Source: Nitrospira sp. (GTDB lineage: Bacteria > Nitrospirota > Nitrospiria > Nitrospirales > Nitrospiraceae). Taken from it: a stretch of DNA of 6,088 bases. The DNA lies in the NCBI GenBank assembly GCA_015904045.1, contig JABMDG010000126.1:1-6088 (forward strand), in the 5' to 3' direction. The notes beneath the pieces are model-generated. The model worked only from the letters and a program-made list of their open reading frames with translations, had not been told where the DNA came from and ran no database searches. A program made the translations under genes and the position numbers. This document shows, piece after piece, positions 1 to 6,025 of the stretch; position 1 is the first letter of the stretch, and every line of letters starts with the position of its first letter.

Positions 1-314
1 TGCCGTTGGCCGCACCGATCGGGTCCGGCCTGGGCATCCGAAATCCCTATAACCTGAAAATTCTCATGGAGTCCGTCACGGTGCCGGTCATCGTCGATGC
101 CGGTGTTGGGACGGCGTCCGATGCGGCGCTGGCGATGGAATATGGGGCCGATGCGGTGCTCATGAACACGGCCATTGCCGGTGCGAAGAATCCGCTTGCG
201 ATGGCGGAAGCGATGAAATACGCCGTGTGGGCAGGCCGATTGGCCTACAAGGCCGGTCGGATTCCCAGAAAACTCTATGCGACGGCGAGTAGCCCGATCG
301 AAGGCATGCTCTAG
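1..314 (+). CDS. thiG: Thiazole synthase ThiG, C-terminal part (5' end outside window)
   Basis: ThiG builds the thiazole phosphate moiety of thiamine from 1-deoxy-D-xylulose 5-phosphate, dehydroglycine and sulfur carried on ThiS thiocarboxylate; it is a cytosolic TIM-barrel enzyme. The frame is open from base 3 (a Pro codon) to a TAG at 312-314, so the gene enters from the left, and the TTG at base 6 is not a start. About 103 residues of a usual 255-260 are visible. Recognisable family blocks are [11 protein letters not shown] with NPYN just after it, the phosphate-binding [12 protein letters not shown], the [12 protein letters not shown] strand-loop, and the C-terminal AGR-x-AY-x-AGR-x-P and ASSPIEG signature. 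Reading is intact with no frameshift. It is followed, after a 97-bp gap holding an inverted repeat, by a ThiE/TenI-type gene, consistent with a thiamine cluster. Identification is firm. Confidence 0.95.
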   Translation, partial: PLAAPIGSGLGIRNPYNLKILMESVTVPVIVDAGVGTASDAALAMEYGADAVLMNTAIAGAKNPLAMAEAMKYAVWAGRLAYKAGRIPRKLYATASSPIEGML

Positions 315-317
315 AAT

Positions 318-340
318 AGTGCTGAGCGATGAGTGCTGAG
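318..340 (+). repeat. Short direct repeat AGTGCTGAG x2 (14-bp period)
   Basis: AGTGCTGAG occurs at 318-326 and again at 332-340, just after the thiG stop codon. The second copy overlaps the left arm of the inverted repeat at 335-385. This arrangement looks like a fragment of a repetitive intergenic element rather than coding sequence. Function unknown. Confidence 0.55.
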
Positions 341-385
341 GTCTGAGTTGGCTGTTCGGAATTCATCCCTGACTCAGTCCTCAGC
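335..385. repeat. Intergenic inverted repeat, possible REP-like element or thiG transcript end
   Basis: The left arm at 335-348 (GCTGAGGTCTGAGT) and right arm at 372-385 (ACTCAGTCCTCAGC) are complementary at 13 of 14 positions; the only mismatch is T342 against T378. Two G-T wobbles and a G-C pair (349-351 with 369-371) can extend the stem inward, leaving a loop of about 17 nt. No T-run follows, so it is not a classical intrinsic terminator. It could stabilise the thiG mRNA 3' end, attenuate readthrough into the next gene, or be one copy of a dispersed palindromic repeat. The complementarity is seen directly; the role is inference. Confidence 0.65.
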
Positions 386-411
386 CCGCAGTCCGTACCA
401 CTGTTGATCCC

Positions 412-1038
412 ATGCCTCCCGTTAATTTCCGTCTGCTCCTCGTTACCGACCGGACTCAAACGGGAGGTCGATCCCTTTCATCTCTCATTCAACAAGCTGT
501 CAACGCCGGATTGCCCGCCGTCCAACTTCGGGAACGTGATCTCTCTGCTCGCGAATTGCTTGCGCGGGCGCGCGAGATCCAATCGATGACGGCGCCGCGC
601 GCCGTTCCGTTGATCGTGAACGATCGTGTCGATCTTGTGGTGGCCATGAACGCGGACGGTGTGCATCTGCGGGCAAACAGTTTGCCGGTGTCCGTTGCGC
701 GCCGGTTGGTCGGACTCGATCGTCTCGTCGGTGTCTCGACACATTCTATCGGCGAGGTAGAACAAGCGAGTCGTGATGGGGCGGACTATGTGCTGTTCGG
801 TCCGATTTTCGATACGCCGTCGAAACGGTCGTTTGGGCCTCCGTTGGGATTGGGAGCACTGGCTGAAGCATGCCGTCACTCGGCCATTCCAGTGTTTGCC
901 GTTGGCGGTGTCACGAGTGCCTCGGTGCCCGATGTCCGCCAGGCCGGCGCTCATGGCGTCGCCGTGATCGGGGCGATTCTGACTCGCGACAATGTCGCTG
1001 CGGCGACGCGTGATATGCTGGCGTCGCTGATGTCGTAA
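412..1038 (+). CDS. thiE: Thiamine-phosphate synthase family protein (ThiE/TenI-like)
   Basis: 208 residues, the normal length for the ThiE/TenI TIM-barrel family. ThiE joins HMP pyrophosphate and thiazole phosphate into thiamine phosphate; the paralogue TenI is a thiazole tautomerase. Visible blocks: LLLVTDR (8-14), QLRERDLS (38-45), VNDRVDL (69-75), ADGVHL (81-86), GVSTHS-x2-E (107-115), GADYVLFGPIFDT-x-SK (123-138), and the phosphate-binding AVGGV (163-167) and AGAHGVAVIGAI. Conserved are the ND pair (70-71) and Lys138. However, the usual QLREK lysine is Arg42, and the usual GQ-x-D after GVHL is RANS (87-90), so a usual Mg/diphosphate-ligand Asp is absent. The RER and VHL-x3-S patterns resemble TenI, but the TenI catalytic His in FGHVF is Pro131 here. 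Its position after thiG supports a thiamine role. Family assignment is firm; exact activity is uncertain. The ATG at 412 has no clear Shine-Dalgarno sequence. Confidence 0.85.
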   Translation: MPPVNFRLLLVTDRTQTGGRSLSSLIQQAVNAGLPAVQLRERDLSARELLARAREIQSMTAPRAVPLIVNDRVDLVVAMNADGVHLRANSLPVSVARRLVGLDRLVGVSTHSIGEVEQASRDGADYVLFGPIFDTPSKRSFGPPLGLGALAEACRHSAIPVFAVGGVTSASVPDVRQAGAHGVAVIGAILTRDNVAAATRDMLASLMS

Positions 1039-1086
1039 CTGTTCGTCACATCTCTGCATTGTTTCGCGCACGATCGCGCACTCTAG

Positions 1087-1115
1087 TTGACCACCCCTAG
1101 GTCGGGTGTTAGAAT
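1087..1115 (+). promoter_or_regulatory. Sigma70-type promoter for the proteasome operon
   Basis: TTGACC at 1087-1092 (5 of 6 to the -35 consensus) and TAGAAT at 1110-1115 (5 of 6 to the -10 consensus) are separated by exactly 17 bp. Transcription would start near 1121-1123. This lies in the gap between the thiE-like gene and arc, where a new transcription unit is expected. If active, it rules out the upstream GTG at 1106 as the arc start, because that codon would not be on the transcript. Prediction from sequence only. Confidence 0.6.
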
Positions 1116-1120
1116 CCGAC
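1101..1120. promoter_or_regulatory. Inverted repeat around the -10 box, possible operator
   Basis: GTCGG (1101-1105) and CCGAC (1116-1120) form a 5-bp inverted repeat with a 10-bp spacer, and the spacer contains the predicted -10 hexamer. The roughly one-turn spacing of half-sites is the kind of geometry a dimeric repressor uses. The arms are short and this could be chance; no regulator is identified. Confidence 0.25.
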
Positions 1121-1174
1121 ACGGATGCACAATGTGCTCTCACCGCCGTTACGGGCGAATCGCCGAGTGGAGGC

Positions 1175-2944
1175 ATGGGAGACAGCAAGGGACGGTCGAA
1201 CCGATTTCGGTCGCTTCGGGATTCCGTCAAGAAAATCACGCAACAGTTGTCCGATGGTGACGCGGACATGATACACAAAAACGACGAGCATGCGCGGGAA
1301 GTCGACAAGCTGCGCGTACAAATCCAGTCGATGGAGGAGGAAATCCGCCGGCTGTACCAGTCACGCCACCAACTCGAACAAGCCAATAAGCAGAACGAAA
1401 AGCTCGTTGCCACCCTGCACGAAGCCAAGGCCCAGATCGAAGCCCTGCGCGCGGAAGTGGACAAGCTGACGGCGCCGCCGTCTGCGTACGCGATTTTTTC
1501 CTGCCTCAACGAAGACGGTACGGGCACGGTTTTCGTGTCGGGACGGAAAATGAAAGTCAGCCTTCATCCCTCCATTAAGACTGCGCAGCTGCGGAAAGGG
1601 CAGGAAGTCATCCTGAACGAGGCCCTCAACGTCATCGAGGCCAAGGGGTTCGACAGCCAGGGTGAGGTCGTCCGCCTGAAGGACGTGCTGGAGGGGGGGC
1701 GCGCACTCGTGACGCTCAATTACGACGAGGAAAAAGTCGCGGAGCTGGGTGACCCGCTCCTCGTCGAACGGCTGAGCGTCGGCGACCATCTGCTGTACGA
1801 CCCTCGCTCCGGGTATGTGATTGAAAAATTGCCCAAGTCAGAAGCGGAAGAACTGGTATTGGAAGAGGTCCCGGACGTCGATTATGAACACATCGGCGGC
1901 CTCCAGAAAGAATTGGAGCAGGTCCGCGACGCAGTCGAATTGCCCTTCCTCCATCCGCACATTTTTGCTGAATACAAACTGAGTGCGCCCAAAGGCGTGC
2001 TGCTCTATGGGCCGCCGGGCTGCGGGAAGACGCTCATCGCCAAGGCTGTTGCCAACTCGATTGCCAAGAAATTGGGCCATCGCGCGGGGAAGGAGATTCG
2101 CAGCTATTTCCTGCACGTGAAAGGGCCGGAACTGCTCAATAAGTACGTCGGCGAATCTGAACGGCAAGTGCGCGAGGTCTTCAAGAAAGCGAAAGAGCGC
2201 GCGGAGGACGGCCATCCGGTGATCGTCTTTTTCGATGAAATGGACGCGCTCTTCAGGACTCGCGGCACGGGGATTTCGTCCGATATCGAATCGACGATCG
2301 TGCCGCAGTTCCTCTCCGAGATCGACGGGGTTGAGCGGTTGCGCAACGTGATCGTGATCGGGGCGAGCAACCGACAGGATTTGATCGACCCCGCCGTGCT
2401 CCGCGCCGGGCGGCTGGATGTGAAGGTCAAAGTCGGACGCCCGGACGCAACCGCCGCACGGGACATTTTCTCGAAGTATGTGTCGGCAGATCTGCCGTTC
2501 GCTCAGGATGAGGTGGACCGTTATGGAGGCGATCGGCAGGCGCTCGTGGAGCGGCTGATCGCGAGGACGGTGGAGACCATGTATGCCCCGAGTGAAGAGA
2601 ACAAATTTATTGAAGTCACCTACGCCAACGGCGAGAAGGAAGTGCTGTATTTCAAAGATTTCGCCAGCGGCGCGCTGATCGAAGGCATTGTGTCACGCGC
2701 GAAAAAATTCGCCGTGAAGCGGGCAATCGCCCAGGAAGGACAGGGCCTCCGGTCGGACGATCTGGTGCGGGCCATCCGTGAAGAATTCAAGGAGCACGAA
2801 GACCTTCCGAATACGACCAACCCGGATGATTGGGCAAAGGTCGCCGGCAAGAAAGGCGAGAAGATCGTGCATCTTCGGACGATCAGCGGCGGGCCAAGCG
2901 AATCCCGCCAGATTGAAACCGTCACCACCGGGCACTACCTCTAA
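1175..2944 (+). CDS. arc: Proteasomal AAA+ ATPase ARC/Mpa
   Basis: Hexameric ring ATPase that recognises tagged proteins, unfolds them and threads them into the 20S core in the cytosol. With the ATG at 1175 it is 589 aa (Mtb Mpa is 609). Order: basic N-terminus; coiled coil about residues 32-99 that in Mpa binds Pup; tandem OB folds about 100-222 (SGRKMK, LRKGQ and LNEAL blocks as in Mpa); AAA+ module with Walker A GPPGCGKT (279-286), pore loop KYVGE (323-327), Walker B VIVFFDEMD (349-357), sensor-1 ASN (397-399), arginine-finger region RAGR (410-413), and C-terminal helical domain with EDLPNTTNPDDWA. It ends in GHYL, the counterpart of the GQYL tail that docks Mpa on the proteasome. The frame stays open to a GTG at 1106 (612 aa), but that codon lies upstream of the predicted transcription start. 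The ATG at 1175 has GGAGG only 1 nt before it, so initiation is not certain; ATG 1268 is a shorter alternative. First gene of the operon. Confidence 0.95.
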   Translation: MGDSKGRSNRFRSLRDSVKKITQQLSDGDADMIHKNDEHAREVDKLRVQIQSMEEEIRRLYQSRHQLEQANKQNEKLVATLHEAKAQIEALRAEVDKLTAPPSAYAIFSCLNEDGTGTVFVSGRKMKVSLHPSIKTAQLRKGQEVILNEALNVIEAKGFDSQGEVVRLKDVLEGGRALVTLNYDEEKVAELGDPLLVERLSVGDHLLYDPRSGYVIEKLPKSEAEELVLEEVPDVDYEHIGGLQKELEQVRDAVELPFLHPHIFAEYKLSAPKGVLLYGPPGCGKTLIAKAVANSIAKKLGHRAGKEIRSYFLHVKGPELLNKYVGESERQVREVFKKAKERAEDGHPVIVFFDEMDALFRTRGTGISSDIESTIVPQFLSEIDGVERLRNVIVIGASNRQDLIDPAVLRAGRLDVKVKVGRPDATAARDIFSKYVSADLPFAQDEVDRYGGDRQALVERLIARTVETMYAPSEENKFIEVTYANGEKEVLYFKDFASGALIEGIVSRAKKFAVKRAIAQEGQGLRSDDLVRAIREEFKEHEDLPNTTNPDDWAKVAGKKGEKIVHLRTISGGPSESRQIETVTTGHYL

Positions 2945-2953
2945 CTAAATCTC

Positions 2954-4453
2954 ATGCAGGAACAGACCTCGACGAATCGCGCACGAGTGCTGGGTACGGA
3001 AACGGAGTTCGGCATCGCGGCGAAGGAGCGTGCTGCGGCAGATCCCGTGACCGCCTCCATTGCCGTCATCGGGCACTATCGGGGACTGCCTGCCCCAAAC
3101 GCGATCTGGGACTACGAAAACGAGAATCCACTCGTAGACGCCCGAGGATTCGAAGTCGATGGGGAGCGCGAGCGGCCCAATCCAGACTACAACCGGCAAC
3201 TCAACAAAGTCCTCGCCAACGGCGGGCGGTTGTACGTCGATGGCGCCCATCCGGAGTACTCCACGCCGGAGTGTTCGACTCCACGGGAGGTGGTGGCGTT
3301 CGAGCGGATTGGAGAACGGATCCTCGCGCAGAGTCTTCAGGAACTCGCGAAGGTGCGGGGGAGCGAACAGTATCTCTTGTACAAGAACAACTCCGACGGA
3401 AAGGGCAATAGCTACGGGTACCATGAGAACTACCTGGTCTCGCGGGCAGTGCCGTTCGAGAAGATCGTCCGGGTGCTCACGCCGTTTTTGGTGACGAGGC
3501 CGATCTTTGCCGGGGCCGGAAAGGTCGGCGCGGAGAATCAGACCGCTCCAGCCGAGTATCAAATCTCCCAGCGCGCTGATTTTTTCGAGTGCCTGGTCGA
3601 TCTGAACACGATGGTCAAGCGGCCGATCATCAATTCACGCGACGAGCCGCATGCCGATTACGCCAAGTCTCGCCGTCTCCATGTCATCGTGGGCGATGCC
3701 AATATGGCGGAGGTCTCCACCTATCTGAAGGTGGGAACCTTGGACATCGTGCTGGAGCTGTTGGAAGCCGGTGCTGAGTTGCCGCAGGTGGAACTGGAGG
3801 AGCCGGTTCGGGCATTCAAACAAGTCTCGCGCGATCTGGAGATGAAGCAAACGATCAAGCTGGCGGGGGGGCGTCCGACGACGGCGCTGGCGATTCAGCG
3901 CGCCTATCTCGCGGCTGCGACGGCCTCGTACGCCGCGCGCGGTTCAACGCAGGCGACACAGGAAGTGCTCGCCCGCTGGGAGGACGTGCTGAGCAAACTC
4001 GAACGGGACCCGCGGCTGTTGGTGAGGGAGTTGGATTGGGTGGCCAAGCGCCATCTGATTGAATCGTACATGGATCGGAAAGGTTGCGGGTGGGACGATC
4101 CTCGCACCAAGCTCATGGATCTTCAGTACCATGATATCCGTCCTGAGAAAGGGCTCTTCTATACACTGGAACGCGGCGCGCATATTGAGCGGATCGTGGA
4201 GGAAGCAGAGATCCGGCAGGCCGAATGTACGCCGCCGCCCGGTACCAGAGCCTATTTCCGGGGCCGGTGCGCCGCCAAGTTCGCCGCGTCACTGTATGGC
4301 GCGAGTTGGACTTCGGTGTTGTTCGATGTGGGCAACGCGACCATCAAGAAAATCCCATTGATGGACCCCCATCGCGGGACAGAGGCGCTGACCGGTGGAT
4401 TACTCGATGCGGTTGAGACAGTTGATGCCCTCATTGAGAAGCTGAAGGCCTGA
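2954..4453 (+). CDS. dop: Depupylase/deamidase Dop
   Basis: Dop belongs to the carboxylate-amine ligase (glutamine synthetase-like) fold. It deamidates the C-terminal Gln of Pup where needed and hydrolyses the Pup-lysine isopeptide bond. 499 aa, full length. Motifs: N-terminal metal-binding strand GTETEFGI (14-21); Dop-type loop around 67-88, slightly shorter than in the Mycobacterium protein as I recall it; NGGRLYVDGAHPEYSTPE (89-106) with the expected nucleophile Asp96; YKNNSDGKGNSYGYHENYL (143-161), whose DGKG separates Dop from PafA (which has T-D-S-A-G here); SQRADF (205-210); INSRDEPHADY (226-236); RRLHVIVGDANMAE (240-253); C-terminal TRAYFRG and a SWTSVLFD-like strand. It starts 9 bp after arc, so translation is probably coupled; no clear Shine-Dalgarno is seen. 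A G7 run at 3865-3871 lies in frame. No modifier gene follows before prcB. Confidence 0.95.
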   Translation: MQEQTSTNRARVLGTETEFGIAAKERAAADPVTASIAVIGHYRGLPAPNAIWDYENENPLVDARGFEVDGERERPNPDYNRQLNKVLANGGRLYVDGAHPEYSTPECSTPREVVAFERIGERILAQSLQELAKVRGSEQYLLYKNNSDGKGNSYGYHENYLVSRAVPFEKIVRVLTPFLVTRPIFAGAGKVGAENQTAPAEYQISQRADFFECLVDLNTMVKRPIINSRDEPHADYAKSRRLHVIVGDANMAEVSTYLKVGTLDIVLELLEAGAELPQVELEEPVRAFKQVSRDLEMKQTIKLAGGRPTTALAIQRAYLAAATASYAARGSTQATQEVLARWEDVLSKLERDPRLLVRELDWVAKRHLIESYMDRKGCGWDDPRTKLMDLQYHDIRPEKGLFYTLERGAHIERIVEEAEIRQAECTPPPGTRAYFRGRCAAKFAASLYGASWTSVLFDVGNATIKKIPLMDPHRGTEALTGGLLDAVETVDALIEKLKA

Positions 4454-4474
4454 CACGCCAACCCTAGATACCTT

Positions 4475-5290
4475 ATGAAACTGCCGTATTTCCCGAATCA
4501 CGACGACTCCAGCTTTTTCAACTTCGTGACTCAGTACCATCCTGGGTTGATGCCGGGCGGCCAGGGATCAATGCCCTCGAATCAGCCGGATCGTGCGGGT
4601 GTTTCACTGGCGGTGCCTCAGGCCACCACGGTGTTGGCCATCAAGTATCAACAGGGGGTGGTCATCGCCGGCGATCGCCGGGCAACGGAGGGATTTCAGA
4701 TTGCCGATCGCCGTATTGAAAAAGTATTCAAGATCGATGAATACTCTGCCATGGCGATTGCCGGTGCCGCAGGGCCCTGTATTGAAATGGCCAAGCTGTT
4801 GCAAACCGAGCTGGAACATTATGAGAAATTGGAAGGGATGCCGCTGTCCTGCGAAGGCAAGGCCAACAAGCTCGGACAAATGGTCAAAGCCAACCTGCCG
4901 ATGGTGTTCCAGGGGCTCGTCGTGATGCCTCTGTTTGTCGGGTATGATGCGGCGCGTACGGAAGGGCGCATCTTCAAGTACGACATTACGGGAGGGCGGT
5001 ACGAAGAGTCGGATTACCACGCGATCGGCTCGGGGGGCAAAGATGCCCGGAACACCATGCGGGAGCATTTTCAAAAGAATCTGTCGGAGGCGGATGCGCT
5101 CAAATTGGCGTTGACGGCATTGTACAATGCTGCCGACGATGATGTGGGTACGGGCGGTCCGGATTTCGTCCGCGGGATCTATCCCACGGCTAAATTCGTG
5201 ACGGCGCAAGGCATTGCCGATGTGCCGGGCGATCGGATTCGCGCGGTGTACGACGGCATGATCGACCTGCGACGATCGAGGGAGACGTAA
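4475..5290 (+). CDS. prcB: 20S proteasome beta subunit PrcB (with propeptide)
   Basis: Catalytic subunit of the core particle, an N-terminal-nucleophile threonine peptidase. 271 aa. Residues 1-50 are a propeptide containing DSSFFNFVTQYHPGLMPGG, which matches the SSF-x2-F...P-x-L-x-P pattern of actinobacterial PrcB propeptides and supports the ATG at 4475. The mature protein begins at Thr51 (TTVLAIKYQQG), with Asp67 (Asp17 in mature numbering; AGDRRAT) and Lys83 (Lys33). The IGSG loop (184-187) and the DDD-x3-GGPDFVRGIYPT region (221-238) complete the active-site framework. Residues 112-124 (ELEHYEKLEGMPL) match Mycobacterium PrcB almost exactly. Residue -1 is Ala50, where Gly is the rule. It lies 21 bp after dop and 2 bp before prcA. 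No Shine-Dalgarno is obvious. Active enzyme expected. Confidence 0.96.
   Translation: MKLPYFPNHDDSSFFNFVTQYHPGLMPGGQGSMPSNQPDRAGVSLAVPQATTVLAIKYQQGVVIAGDRRATEGFQIADRRIEKVFKIDEYSAMAIAGAAGPCIEMAKLLQTELEHYEKLEGMPLSCEGKANKLGQMVKANLPMVFQGLVVMPLFVGYDAARTEGRIFKYDITGGRYEESDYHAIGSGGKDARNTMREHFQKNLSEADALKLALTALYNAADDDVGTGGPDFVRGIYPTAKFVTAQGIADVPGDRIRAVYDGMIDLRRSRET
5278..5284 (+). promoter_or_regulatory. Ribosome binding site of prcA
   Basis: GAGGGAG inside the last codons of prcB, 8 nt before the prcA ATG at 5293. It supports this prcA start and tight translational coupling of prcB and prcA, which must be made in equal amounts. It is the clearest Shine-Dalgarno sequence in the operon. Confidence 0.6.
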
Positions 5291-5292
5291 CC

Positions 5293-5979
5293 ATGCCGTT
5301 GCCGTACTACGTCTCTCCAGAACAGATGATGCAGGACAAGGCGGAGTATGCCAGGAAAGGCATCGCCAAAGGCCGTTCGATTATCGCGATGGAATATGAC
5401 GAGGGCGTCCTGCTGACGGCGGATAATCCGAGTGCGTCTCTCCACAAAGTGTCGGAAATCTATGACTGCATTGCATTCGCCGGTGCGGGCAAATACAGCG
5501 AATTTGAGAATCTCCGGAAGGCCGGCATTCGGCATGCCGATCTCAAAGGTTTCATGTACAGCCGCGAGGATGTGACCGGCCGGTCACTGGCGAACGGGTA
5601 TTCCCAAAGCCTGGGCACCGTGTTTGGCCAAGACGCCAAACCGCTGGAAGTTGAAATTCTCGTGGTGCAGGTCGGCGTCGACGCCCAGCCGAATGAAATC
5701 TACCGGATTTCCTTCGATGGGAGCATCATTGACGAGAGGAATTTCTCCGTGATCGGGGGGAAAGCCGACGCCGTCCAAGCCGTGTTGAAGGAAAAAAGCT
5801 CGAGTGAGCCCCCGTCCTTGGCCGCCGCGTTGTCCCGCTGTGTCTCGGCGCTGGAGCAGACCGCCAATCTCAAACTGGCCCCCGAAGGGCTCGAAGTGGC
5901 TGTCTTGGAACGCCACCGAGTGGGTCGAAAATTCCGCCGTCTGCCGGTAGGCGACATTCGCCGGCTCCTCTCCGCCTGA
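5293..5979 (+). CDS. prcA: 20S proteasome alpha subunit PrcA
   Basis: Non-catalytic subunit forming the outer rings that gate the core and dock activators such as ARC/Mpa. 228 aa, somewhat shorter than Mycobacterium PrcA because the C-terminal extension is lacking; it ends in LLSA. The N-terminal gate and H0 helix read YYVSPEQMM-x5-EYARKGIA (5-25), in register with the actinobacterial protein. NPS-x-SL-x-KVSEIYD (45-58) includes Lys52, the equivalent of the Mycobacterium pocket lysine that receives the activator's C-terminal carboxylate. Also visible are FAGAGKYSEFENLR, the helix DVTGRSLANGYSQSLGTVF, YRISFDGS and LEVAVLERHR. There is no N-terminal catalytic Thr, as expected for an alpha subunit. 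It follows prcB by 2 bp with a good ribosome binding site. The presence of Lys52 together with GHYL on ARC suggests that docking is conserved. Confidence 0.96.
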   Translation: MPLPYYVSPEQMMQDKAEYARKGIAKGRSIIAMEYDEGVLLTADNPSASLHKVSEIYDCIAFAGAGKYSEFENLRKAGIRHADLKGFMYSREDVTGRSLANGYSQSLGTVFGQDAKPLEVEILVVQVGVDAQPNEIYRISFDGSIIDERNFSVIGGKADAVQAVLKEKSSSEPPSLAAALSRCVSALEQTANLKLAPEGLEVAVLERHRVGRKFRRLPVGDIRRLLSA

Positions 5980-6000
5980 TCCGTCCCGCTCAATCCTTCC

Positions 6001-6025
6001 CCATCTGTTGAAGAACAGGGGATGG
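6001..6025 (+). other. Weak hairpin after prcA
   Basis: CCATCTGTT (6001-6009) can pair with AACA (6014-6017) and GATGG (6021-6025), giving 9 bp with a GAAG loop and a 3-nt GGG bulge. No T-run follows, so it is at best a poor terminator; it may be an mRNA processing or stability element, or chance. The rest of 5980-6088 shows no supported gene: the only ATG-led + strand frame worth noting (6022) is 16 codons. Confidence 0.3.

Noticed and set aside
1065..1080. CGCGCA repeated around CGAT as a possible terminator after thiE
   Set aside because: Only 4-bp GCGC arms with a 6-nt loop and no T-run; too weak to call.
478..1527. Long minus-strand open frame (349 codons) across thiE and the start of arc
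   Set aside because: It crosses two well-identified + strand genes and their promoter, and its translation is rich in Arg/Ser/His with no recognisable family motif, typical of an antisense shadow in GC-rich DNA.
2945..3562. Minus-strand open frame (205 codons) opposite dop
   Set aside because: It lies wholly antisense to the conserved dop catalytic region and shows no family signature.
2954..4453. PafA (Pup ligase) as the identity of the Dop gene
   Set aside because: The Dop-type YKNN-x-DGKG-x-SYG block and the GTE start motif fit Dop; PafA has KNNTDSAG-like and GIE patterns at these positions.
4604..5209. Minus-strand open frame (201 codons) opposite prcB
   Set aside because: Antisense shadow of a strongly conserved gene; no motif and no plausible ribosome binding context.
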